Positions 1 through 6,625 of a stretch of 9,786 bases of DNA are shown one piece after another; position 1 is the stretch's first letter, and every line of letters starts with the position of its first letter. Origin of the DNA: Peptoniphilaceae bacterium (GTDB lineage: Bacteria > Bacillota > Clostridia > Tissierellales > Peptoniphilaceae). The stretch spans positions 1-9,786 of the forward strand of contig JASLJE010000035.1 in the NCBI GenBank assembly GCA_030152565.1. Reading direction: 5' to 3'. Position numbers and translations under genes: made by a program. The notes beneath the pieces were generated by a model, which worked only from the letters and a program-made list of their open reading frames with translations, made no database searches and was not told the origin of the DNA.

Positions 1-673
1 GGAAGACTTTGGCCTGGGACTAGAAGAGACTGAAGATGACGATTATATGATTTTTAGCCTGGCTAAACAAACCTATAAAAGCCCAGGGAAAATAAGGGTA
101 GAGGCCGACTGGTCCAATGCTTATTTTCTTATAGTGGCAGGTCTTTTGGCTGGAAAAATCCAGTTGTCTGGCCTAGATCTTTTCTCTGTTCAAGGAGACA
201 TGAAGGCTCTTTATGGGCTTAAGATTATAGGGGCCTCTATAGAACAGAGGGAGGCTTTACTTATAGAAAAAACAGAAAATATGGACTGTCTAGACTTGGA
301 CATGGCCAATATGATAGACTTAGTTCCCATTTTGTCCGTCCTGGCCACCCAATTAAAGGGGACTAGTGTTTTTAGAAATATAGGCAGGTTGAGGATGAAG
401 GAAAGCGACAGGATAGAGTCTATCCTATCCATGCACAAGGCCCTGGGAACCAAGGCCTATCTAAGGGGAGAGGACCTTTATGTGGAAAATAGCCCTATAA
501 GGGGAGGATTGGTAGACTCGCAAAATGACCATAGAATAGCCATGTCGGCAGCGGTAGCTGGCCTTATATCCCAGGAAGGGGTAGTGATAGAAGGGGCTGA
601 GGCAGTAGAAAAGTCCTATCCAGGATTTTTCAAGGATTTGGAAAGATTGGGGGCCAAAGTATGTTATCTATAG
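1..673 (+). CDS. aroA: 3-phosphoshikimate 1-carboxyvinyltransferase (EPSP synthase), C-terminal half, 5' partial
   Basis: This cytoplasmic enzyme of the shikimate pathway joins phosphoenolpyruvate to shikimate-3-phosphate to give EPSP. The reading frame is open from base 2, so the ATG at 47 is an internal methionine and the true start lies upstream. About 223 residues are present, roughly the C-terminal half of a family that is usually 420-440 residues long. Visible landmarks are the GDxSxAxxFL-like segment (EADWSNAYFL, encoded near 104-133), the signature LRMKESDRIES (near 392-424) containing the catalytic KES-DR residues, the DHRIAMS motif (near 528-548), and the C-terminal EKSYPGFF (near 608-631) whose Lys contacts the substrate. 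The gene ends in TAG inside the start of aroC, a 13-base overlap that suggests translational coupling. The assignment is firm; nothing can be said about the N-terminal half. Confidence 0.96.
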   Translation, partial: EDFGLGLEETEDDDYMIFSLAKQTYKSPGKIRVEADWSNAYFLIVAGLLAGKIQLSGLDLFSVQGDMKALYGLKIIGASIEQREALLIEKTENMDCLDLDMANMIDLVPILSVLATQLKGTSVFRNIGRLRMKESDRIESILSMHKALGTKAYLRGEDLYVENSPIRGGLVDSQNDHRIAMSAAVAGLISQEGVVIEGAEAVEKSYPGFFKDLERLGAKVCYL

Positions 674-1719
674 GTAAAAATATTAAGCTATCTATTTATG
701 GATCTTCCCACGGTAGGGAACTAGGCTTTATTCTAGAAAATATAGAAGAGGGAGCAGGAATAGACTTGGATGAGCTCCAGGCCTTTATTGACAGGAGGGC
801 CCCAGGTAGAAACAAGCTATCCACTCCTAGAAGAGAAAGTGATAAGGTATTTATAAGTGAGGGTATAGAAGATGGCAGGGTAGTAGGGACTATTAAAGGG
901 TATTTTCTCAATGAAAATACCAGGAGTAGGGATTATTCTAGCTTTAAAAGATATCCTAGACCCTCCCATATAGACTATGTGGCCCAGATAAAGTATGGGA
1001 AGGATTTTGATTTATCAGGTTCTTCTTTTTTCTCAGGAAGATTGACTGCCCCCATAGTGGCAGCAGGAGGGATAGTAAATCAAATACTTGCAAAAAAAGG
1101 AATTAATATATATTCTCATTATAAGAGGATAGGACCTATAGAGGATGAAGATTTTGATTTTCTTGACCTGGACAATGCTCTGGATTTAGATGGGGATTTT
1201 CCCCTGGTAGATCCTGGAGTGAAAAAGTCCATGGTTGGTGAGATAGAAAAAGCCAAGGAAGAAAAAGATTCCTTGGGTGGAATTATTCAAGTGGCCATAG
1301 CAGGCCTGGAAGCTGGAAGGGGCGGACCCTACTTTGAAAGAATCCAGGGCCAGCTGGCAGCCTATATATTTTCCATACCAGGAGTTAAGGGCTTGGAATT
1401 TGGAAATGGTTTTAGGGCGGCAGGTCTTAGAGGATCAGAAAACAATGACGGTTTTGTCATGGTAGATGGCCAGGTTAGGACCAGGACCAATAATAGTGGA
1501 GGCTTGAATGGAGGCATAAGTAATGGTATGCCCATAGTCTATAATATAGCGGTAAAGCCCACATCATCAATCTATAGGGAACAGGAAACTGTAGATTTAG
1601 AAGAAGCTAAAGAGGCTAAAATAAGGACAGAGGGTAGGCATGATCCAGCCTTTATTGTAAGGACTCCGGCTGTTTTTGAAGCCATATCAGGATTGTGTAT
1701 CTACGATTTATTAAGGTGA
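661..1719 (+). CDS. aroC: Chorismate synthase
   Basis: This enzyme converts EPSP to chorismate by a 1,4-trans elimination that needs reduced FMN, and it is the last common step of the shikimate pathway. The 352 residues are close to the usual family length of about 360-390. All three family signatures can be seen: GSSHG at residues 14-18 (usually GESHG or GSSHG, with the conserved His17), the GSSFFSGRLTA segment at 120-130, and RHDPAFIVRTPAVFEA at 326-341. A glycine- and asparagine-rich FMN-site stretch (NNSGGLNGGISNG) lies at 277-289. The ATG at 661 overlaps the end of aroA by 13 bases, with only a loose G-rich stretch (around 648-653) as ribosome binding site, which fits translational coupling. 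It is followed after 3 bases by the aro fusion gene. Confidence 0.97.
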   Translation: MLSIGKNIKLSIYGSSHGRELGFILENIEEGAGIDLDELQAFIDRRAPGRNKLSTPRRESDKVFISEGIEDGRVVGTIKGYFLNENTRSRDYSSFKRYPRPSHIDYVAQIKYGKDFDLSGSSFFSGRLTAPIVAAGGIVNQILAKKGINIYSHYKRIGPIEDEDFDFLDLDNALDLDGDFPLVDPGVKKSMVGEIEKAKEEKDSLGGIIQVAIAGLEAGRGGPYFERIQGQLAAYIFSIPGVKGLEFGNGFRAAGLRGSENNDGFVMVDGQVRTRTNNSGGLNGGISNGMPIVYNIAVKPTSSIYREQETVDLEEAKEAKIRTEGRHDPAFIVRTPAVFEAISGLCIYDLLR

Positions 1720-1722
1720 TTT

Positions 1723-3207
1723 ATGAGTTTAAGAAAAGAAATTGATTTATTAGATGAAAAATTAATAGACCTATATATAGAAAGATTAAAGCTTACTGAC
1801 CAGGTGGGAGCCTATAAGGCTAGAAAAGGCTTGGACCTGGAAGATAAGAAGAGGGAAAAAGAAATAGTGGATAGGTTTGTTGGAAGCTATCCTGACTATG
1901 AAAGAGAAATAGAAGATATTTATAGGGAAATTTTTAAAACTAGCAAGAAGAGACAGGAGAAAATCATAGCTGAGAAGAGTCTGGCCTATGGGCTTTTGGG
2001 AGAACACTTGGGACACAGCTATTCTCCAGAAATCCACAAGTACTTAGGCGGCTATGACTATGGACTTTTTGAGGTTAAAAAAGAGGATTTAAAAGATTTC
2101 CTAGAAGAAGACCAGCTCAAGGGACTAAATGTGACCATGCCCCATAAGATAAATGTACTTCCCTATATGGATGGTTTATCCTATGAGGCAAAAAAGATTG
2201 GGGCTGTAAACACTATAAAGTTTAAAAATGGTAGGCTTTATGGCTACAATACAGACTATTATGGGGTCAAGAAAATGATCCTTAGAAAAAACATTCAAAT
2301 AAAGAATAAGAAGGTTTTAGTTCTAGGAACAGGAGCTACCTCCCAGACGGTTACAGCTGTCCTAGAAGACTTTAAGGCAAAGACCATAGACTATGTTTCT
2401 AGAAAGGGTCCTATAGACTATGAAAACATGTATGACCTGGAAGGAATAGAGGTAATAGTAAATACTACTCCTGTAGGCATGTATCCAGATAATGGCAGGA
2501 GTCTGGTAGACCTAGCTAGGTTTAAGTCCTTGGAGGCAGTAGTAGATGTTATTTACAATCCTTTTGAGACCAGGTTGGTTTTTGATGCTAAGAAGATGGG
2601 GCTAAAGGCCAGTGGTGGCCTAGCCATGTTGGTTTATCAAGCCAAGAAAACAGTTGAAATATTTTTAGATAGTAAAATTTCAGACAGGGAATGTGAAAAA
2701 CTAATAGGAAAGATGTATAGGGAAAAGAGAAATATAGTCTTGGTTGGTATGCCAGGCTCGGGAAAATCCACCATAGGTAGGAAGGTAGCTAAGATTTTAG
2801 GCCTAGACCATATAGACACTGATAGGTACTTTGAAGAAAAGTATGGAATGGCTCCTAGCCAGGCCCTAAAAAAGCATGGTGAATCCAGCTTTAGGGACAT
2901 GGAAGAAGAAGTGGTAAGAGAAGTTGGTCAAATGACCAATAAGGTTATATCGACAGGAGGAGGAGTGGTAACTAGAAGGGCCAACCACTATCCTCTAAAG
3001 CAAAATGGCTATATAATTTATGTGAAGAGAAGTGTGGATAAATTGTCTACAAGAAATAGACCTCTTTCCCAGGGAGGTCCCAACCATCTAGTAAAGATGG
3101 AAGAGGAAAGAAGAGAATTCTATGAAGAATTTGCAGATATAGCTGTAAATAACAATAGGCATTTTAATCTGGCAGTGGACAAGATAATAAATATAATAAA
3201 TAACTAG
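1723..3207 (+). CDS. Trifunctional chorismate mutase / shikimate dehydrogenase / shikimate kinase
   Basis: The 494 residues form one continuous frame with three domains. Residues 1-83 are an AroQ-type chorismate mutase with Arg4, Arg21, Lys32, a DxxRE triad (Asp41, Arg44, Glu45) and Gln78, matching active-site positions of the E. coli domain. Residues about 87-335 are shikimate dehydrogenase (AroE): SYSPEIH at 99-105, NVTMPHK at 136-142 with catalytic Lys142, NTD at 176-178, a nucleotide loop GTGATS at 202-207, and SR at 226-227 suiting NADP. Residues about 336-494 are shikimate kinase (AroK): P-loop GMPGSGKST at 342-350, DTD at 365-367, Arg391, GGG at 412-414 and lid RNRPL at 444-448. The dehydrogenase loop has Ala where a Gly is usual (GTGG). 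The start has an AAGGTG site overlapping the aroC stop. It supplies steps both before and after chorismate, so it complements its aroA and aroC neighbours. Confidence 0.95.
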   Translation: MSLRKEIDLLDEKLIDLYIERLKLTDQVGAYKARKGLDLEDKKREKEIVDRFVGSYPDYEREIEDIYREIFKTSKKRQEKIIAEKSLAYGLLGEHLGHSYSPEIHKYLGGYDYGLFEVKKEDLKDFLEEDQLKGLNVTMPHKINVLPYMDGLSYEAKKIGAVNTIKFKNGRLYGYNTDYYGVKKMILRKNIQIKNKKVLVLGTGATSQTVTAVLEDFKAKTIDYVSRKGPIDYENMYDLEGIEVIVNTTPVGMYPDNGRSLVDLARFKSLEAVVDVIYNPFETRLVFDAKKMGLKASGGLAMLVYQAKKTVEIFLDSKISDRECEKLIGKMYREKRNIVLVGMPGSGKSTIGRKVAKILGLDHIDTDRYFEEKYGMAPSQALKKHGESSFRDMEEEVVREVGQMTNKVISTGGGVVTRRANHYPLKQNGYIIYVKRSVDKLSTRNRPLSQGGPNHLVKMEEERREFYEEFADIAVNNNRHFNLAVDKIINIINN

Positions 3208-3210
3208 ACT

Positions 3211-3239
3211 AAGACCCAAAGTAATTTGGGTCTTTTTTC
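3211..3239 (+). terminator. Intrinsic terminator of the aro operon
   Basis: A perfect 10-base stem (AAGACCCAAA at 3211-3220 and TTTGGGTCTT at 3225-3234) with a GTAA loop is followed by a T-rich run (TTTTCT). It begins 4 bases after the stop of the aro fusion gene and separates the aro operon from the pilus locus. Confidence 0.93.
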
Positions 3240-3315
3240 TTGCAAAGATATACATGAATAGTAGTTTAGTTATTAAGAATATGTTAAAAATAGAGAAAAA
3301 CTTAACAAATAATGT

Positions 3316-3347
3316 TTGGATTATAGATAACCAGGTATACTTATAAT
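3316..3347 (+). promoter_or_regulatory. Probable promoter of the pilus operon
   Basis: A perfect TATAAT -10 box lies at 3342-3347, about 87 bases before the pilin start and downstream of the aro terminator. The best -35 match is weak: TTGGAT at 3316-3321 gives a 20-base spacer, longer than the usual 17. An alternative pair is TTAACA (3302-3307) with TAGATA (3324-3329), spacer 16. The need for a promoter here is strong; the exact boxes are uncertain, and a poor -35 would fit a promoter that needs an activator. Confidence 0.45.
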
Positions 3348-3353
3348 AAGACC

Positions 3354-3369
3354 ATATGAATATTCGTAT
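3354..3369 (+). promoter_or_regulatory. Imperfect 16-base dyad at the expected transcription start, candidate operator
   Basis: ATATGAATATTCGTAT is symmetric around a perfect GAATATTC core (3358-3365), with one mismatched pair in its outer arms. It starts 6 bases after the putative -10 box, where a repressor would block initiation. AT-rich DNA yields short palindromes by chance, so the operator role is a guess. Confidence 0.25.
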
Positions 3370-3382
3370 AAAGAGTCATTAA

Positions 3383-3407
3383 TCTAGTTAAATCTGCAGA
3401 AACTAGA
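3383..3407 (+). promoter_or_regulatory. Small stem-loop in the pilin mRNA leader
   Basis: TCTAGTT (3383-3389) pairs perfectly with AACTAGA (3401-3407) across an 11-base loop. It lies 26 bases before the pilin ATG and just upstream of its ribosome binding site (AAAGGAG at 3421-3427). It could stabilise the leader or be a protein site; the stem is short and no riboswitch family is recognised. Confidence 0.3.
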
Positions 3408-3433
3408 ATTAGAATACAAAAAAGGAGAAAAAC

Positions 3434-5107
3434 ATGAAAAAAATTAAAAAGATGCTAAGTTTGTTATTAGTTTTATCCATGGTCTTAGTTGGGTATTTGG
3501 GAAATGGAAATGAAGTTTTGGCAGAAGTTGATAAGGAAAGTAAAGAGTTGATTTTTAATATTCACTTAATAGAATTAAATCCTGTAGACTTTTTGAGCCA
3601 CGACGAATATAAGGAAGGTTATGATGGAAGTCAAATAGAAGATTTAACTAAGTTCTTTGGGGCTTCTGCCAAGTTGGCCAACATGGATGGTTATGAATTT
3701 AAAGGAACAATTAGTAATAGTGTTAACAAAGAAGTTGTTGAGGCCGTTTATAAAGATGGAATATTAACTTTTAAAGAACTTCCTAAATATAATAGGGAAG
3801 ATCCATACATAGTAAAAGTAGAACTTGTAAAAGGTGGAACTGACAAGATAAAAAAGGCTATTCCAATGGAATTTGAAATGCCTAATTTGGATACTTTAGA
3901 AAAAATGTCTATGCACTTGTATCCTAAAATAACTGAAGAAAGCTCTACTATATCTAAAAGATTAAAGGTTAATTTAGATGAAAATAATAATTTTATCACT
4001 GACTATAAAGAAAAGGTTAGATATTTTGAAAAGGGAGAAAAAATAGAGTGGTTTGCCAGATTAGATTTAATAAATTACAAGGATATAGAATTAGCAATAA
4101 GTAAAGGAGAGCAAGTAGGTGAGGAGACTTTAGATGGTATATTGATTGAGGATATAAGAAACTCAGAAAATATAAAATTATCAAAAGAGACAACTATTAG
4201 AAATCCTAAAGCCTACTTAAATTTGAAGATTGATGGTATGAATTTTAGTGAGGCTAAGACTTTTGATATTAAAAATCCAATAAGAGTTGGAGATAAGATC
4301 CTTATAGAAGAAAAAGAAATTACAGATTTTATGATAGAACTAGTAAAAAAACTTCCTAATATTGATAACTATGATTTAGACTCAATTAAAACAGTGGAGA
4401 ATCTTTATAGTGAACTTTCTACTTATTGTATGAATGAAACGCCGGTAGGTGTGAAACCTTGGTACAAGTATGATATGAACATGTCAATAACATTTGAATT
4501 AGATGGTTATGTATTAGAGTCTATGAGCCCGGGCAACTATCTTAATGACTTGGCCGTTAAAAAACTAGGAGATAACTTTAAGGCTAGCGAGTTTGATGGA
4601 GTAGATGAATTTAATGTGGCTGACTATGACTTAATAAAGGTTTCTACAACTGAATTAGAAGAGAATGGTCAAAAGAAAAGATTGCCAGGAGCAGAATTTA
4701 AATTAGTTAATAAAGATGGATGGGTCCTTACAGAAGGTGAAAAGGAAGAAAAAGGATTTATTTGGATGAAAGAGGATGAAGTAGATGACAAGGGACAGAA
4801 GGTTAAAGTTTTTATAAGTGATGAGCAAGGAAAAATAAAAGTCCCAGGCCTAGGAGAAGAGGAATATAGGTTGGTAGAGATAAAGGCTCCTGAAGGTTAT
4901 CACATGGATCCTAAAAATCCTGGAAACTATACTACAAGTCTAGTTATAAAAAAACTTGATCAAACTATAGAAGTACCCAATACAAAACTAACAATACCTC
5001 CGACAGGAGGCATAGGTACCATAGTGTTTGTCTTATTAGGACTAGGTCTACTTAGCTTTGCAGCTATAACTATAAGTAAGGATAAGAAAAAAACACAAGA
5101 GCTATAA
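3434..5107 (+). CDS. Major (backbone) pilin subunit, SpaA/FimA type, sortase-anchored
   Basis: This is a secreted surface protein of 557 residues with the full set of features of a sortase-polymerised backbone pilin. A signal peptide (residues 1-30) has a Lys-rich start, a hydrophobic core and likely cleavage at VLA|EV. A D1-like domain runs to about 158 and ends in the pilin motif HLYPK (161-165), whose Lys165 would be the nucleophile for pilus cross-linking. A middle D2-like region (about 190-395) is diverged. A C-terminal Cna-B/SpaA domain (about 398-517) carries Lys402, E-box YRLVEIKAPEGY (478-489, Glu482) and Asn516, the expected intramolecular isopeptide trio. The sorting signal IPPTGG (521-526) is followed by a membrane span (about 527-548) and the tail KDKKK. 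A strong AAAGGAG site precedes the ATG. It is first in the operon, before its sortase. The pilin role is family knowledge applied to visible motifs. Confidence 0.93.
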   Translation: MKKIKKMLSLLLVLSMVLVGYLGNGNEVLAEVDKESKELIFNIHLIELNPVDFLSHDEYKEGYDGSQIEDLTKFFGASAKLANMDGYEFKGTISNSVNKEVVEAVYKDGILTFKELPKYNREDPYIVKVELVKGGTDKIKKAIPMEFEMPNLDTLEKMSMHLYPKITEESSTISKRLKVNLDENNNFITDYKEKVRYFEKGEKIEWFARLDLINYKDIELAISKGEQVGEETLDGILIEDIRNSENIKLSKETTIRNPKAYLNLKIDGMNFSEAKTFDIKNPIRVGDKILIEEKEITDFMIELVKKLPNIDNYDLDSIKTVENLYSELSTYCMNETPVGVKPWYKYDMNMSITFELDGYVLESMSPGNYLNDLAVKKLGDNFKASEFDGVDEFNVADYDLIKVSTTELEENGQKKRLPGAEFKLVNKDGWVLTEGEKEEKGFIWMKEDEVDDKGQKVKVFISDEQGKIKVPGLGEEEYRLVEIKAPEGYHMDPKNPGNYTTSLVIKKLDQTIEVPNTKLTIPPTGGIGTIVFVLLGLGLLSFAAITISKDKKKTQEL

Positions 5108-5123
5108 AGATAAGTATAGATAG

Positions 5124-5155
5124 ATTAAAGTCTTCTCCATGGAGAAGACTTTAAT
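5124..5155 (+). promoter_or_regulatory. Perfect 32-base palindrome between pilin and sortase genes (mRNA hairpin)
   Basis: ATTAAAGTCTTCTCC (5124-5138) and GGAGAAGACTTTAAT (5141-5155) are exact reverse complements around a central AT, so the RNA would form a long hairpin just upstream of the sortase ribosome binding site. No U-run follows (the next bases are TAAATGG), so it is not a standard intrinsic terminator. Likely roles, by inference, are partial attenuation or protection of the pilin mRNA 3' end, giving much more backbone pilin than sortase. A DNA-binding site is also possible. Confidence 0.75.
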
Positions 5156-5169
5156 TAAATGGAGGGAGT

Positions 5170-6009
5170 ATGAAAAGAAAAATAAAATTGGGTCTACTCT
5201 ATGGATTAGCCCTAATAGCTATACTTATTCTTTTGTATCCTTTTATATCTCAACTTTATTACTATGAAAAATCTAGTGGTTTAATAGAGAAATTTGAAGA
5301 AGATGTTTACGAGTTAAAAGAAAATGATGAGAAGGAGAGAATTGAGTTAGCAAGAATCTATAATGAGGCCATAATCAACAGGAACCAAGTTATTTTAGAA
5401 GATCCTTTTTATGATGATAAGATTGATAAGGCCAGTGAGGAATATGCCAAGATGCTTGAATTAAATGAAATGATTGGCATTTTAAAAATTCCTGCATTGA
5501 ATGAAAAGATGCCTGTTTACGCTGGTTTATCAAACAAAGTACTGTCAAAAGGAGTAGGACATATGACGGGGACCTCCTTACCTATAGGGGGAAAGGATAC
5601 ACATGCTGTTTTAACAGCACATAGGGGATTGCCAGAGGCAAGACTTTTTACAGATTTGGACAAGATAGACAAGGGGGATGTTTTTTCCTTTACGAACTTA
5701 CATGAAACTCTGCATTATAAGGTTATAGATATATATACAATAGAGCCTGAGGATTTTTCAAAGGTATTAGTTGAAAAGGGAAAGGACTATATGACTCTTC
5801 TAACCTGTACCCCTTATATGATTAATAGTCATAGACTTTTATTAAGGGCAGAGAGATATTTTCCAAAGGAAGATGAACAAATAGAGCCTATATATGATTA
5901 TAAATTGATACTCCAAATAATTATAATAGTGGTGATTTTACTTTTAGCCATACTTTTATTTTTATATTTAAGAAAGAATAGAAAAAAAGATGAAATAGAA
6001 AATAAATAG
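5170..6009 (+). CDS. Class C (pilin-polymerising) sortase
   Basis: This membrane-bound transpeptidase cleaves the sorting signal of pilins between Thr and Gly and joins them to a Lys of the next subunit. The 279 residues fit class C sortases. An N-terminal membrane span (about 7-29) is followed by an extracytoplasmic coiled segment and the class C lid motif DPF at 78-80. The catalytic core shows LTAHRG with His151, LLTCTPY with Cys213, and HR with Arg222, completing the His-Cys-Arg triad. A second membrane span (about 246-267) and a basic tail (RKNRKK) close the protein, also typical of class C. A GGAGG site at 5161-5165 precedes the ATG. It sits between its presumed main substrate, the backbone pilin, and two further surface proteins, so it is the likely assembly enzyme of the whole locus. 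The classification is secure; substrate range is inferred. Confidence 0.96.
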   Translation: MKRKIKLGLLYGLALIAILILLYPFISQLYYYEKSSGLIEKFEEDVYELKENDEKERIELARIYNEAIINRNQVILEDPFYDDKIDKASEEYAKMLELNEMIGILKIPALNEKMPVYAGLSNKVLSKGVGHMTGTSLPIGGKDTHAVLTAHRGLPEARLFTDLDKIDKGDVFSFTNLHETLHYKVIDIYTIEPEDFSKVLVEKGKDYMTLLTCTPYMINSHRLLLRAERYFPKEDEQIEPIYDYKLILQIIIIVVILLLAILLFLYLRKNRKKDEIENK

Positions 6010-6022
6010 GGAGAGATTGCAT

Positions 6023-6613
6023 ATGAAAAGAACCATTCAAATAATATTAATTTTATACGTTTTTTACATGGGAACATCATATGCATCAAAACCTTATGAG
6101 TTCTCAATAAGTAAGGTATCAATAAGAGATACAAGTAGATTTGAGAAGGATTTAACCTTTAATCTTTATTATTTAGGTAAAAATAAAATGAATTCAAATC
6201 AGATTAAAGATTATTTGGAAAAGATAGATTTAACAAAAGAAGAGAAGGAACTATTTATAAAAAAAACTGATAGGACAAATGAGTTTGGACTTGTTAATGT
6301 CAGTGTTGATAAGGCAGGTATGTATTTAATAGTTGACAATAATGATGGAAGTGATAAGAATTATAGCAGAAAAAACTCTGCATTGGTTTATCTGCCCATG
6401 GACAAGGGCCATAAAATTATACTAAAGGCATGTGGTTTGCCAGAAGATATTGAATATGAGGACAAGACAAAGGAATATGAATTAAGAGATAAGGATGAAA
6501 AAAAATATAAAGATCAGGTTAAGACAGGAGATTATTTTATAAAATATATGATAAATATATTTTTAATATCTTTAATATTATTAATTCTCTTTAGAAAGAT
6601 AGAGAAAGAATAG
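6023..6613 (+). CDS. Small secreted, membrane-anchored pilin-like protein with VKTGD sorting-like motif
   Basis: I do not recognise a named family for this 196-residue protein. It has a signal peptide (1-21, likely cleavage SYA|SK), an extracytoplasmic region, then VKTGD (166-170), a membrane span (about 174-190) and the basic tail RKIEKE. That layout copies a cell-wall sorting signal, with VKTG in place of LPxTG. The segment at 83-126 (GLVNVSVDKAGMYLIV, then ALVYLPM) recalls the strand pattern of pilin D1 or Cna-B domains, in which GxYLV and a later LP are common, but no YPK motif or E-box is present. An upstream TTG at 6017 could extend it by two residues, but the GGGAG site (6009-6013) is well spaced only for the ATG at 6023. 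It lies 13 bases after the sortase and 12 before the large surface gene, so it is probably co-transcribed. An accessory or basal pilus role is inferred. Confidence 0.75.
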   Translation: MKRTIQIILILYVFYMGTSYASKPYEFSISKVSIRDTSRFEKDLTFNLYYLGKNKMNSNQIKDYLEKIDLTKEEKELFIKKTDRTNEFGLVNVSVDKAGMYLIVDNNDGSDKNYSRKNSALVYLPMDKGHKIILKACGLPEDIEYEDKTKEYELRDKDEKKYKDQVKTGDYFIKYMINIFLISLILLILFRKIEKE

Positions 6614-6625
6614 GAGGTAAGGAAT

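Noticed and set aside
47..49. ATG as start of aroA
   Set aside because: The frame is open back to base 2 and the protein would lack the N-terminal half of EPSP synthase; it is an internal Met.
3284..3307. GTTAA / TTAAC inverted repeat upstream of the pilin promoter
   Set aside because: Five-base arms in very AT-rich DNA with a 14-base gap are expected by chance.
5124..5155. Intrinsic terminator after the backbone pilin
   Set aside because: The hairpin is strong but no U-run follows and the sortase ribosome binding site comes at once; listed as an intergenic hairpin instead.
6017..6019. TTG start for the small pilin-like protein
   Set aside because: It is only 3 bases from the GGGAG site; the ATG at 6023 is properly spaced and begins a normal signal peptide (MKRTIQ).
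5898..6134. Minus-strand open frame with hydrophobic product
   Set aside because: It is the complement of the sortase membrane span and the next signal peptide, has no ribosome binding site context of note and bridges two good + strand genes.
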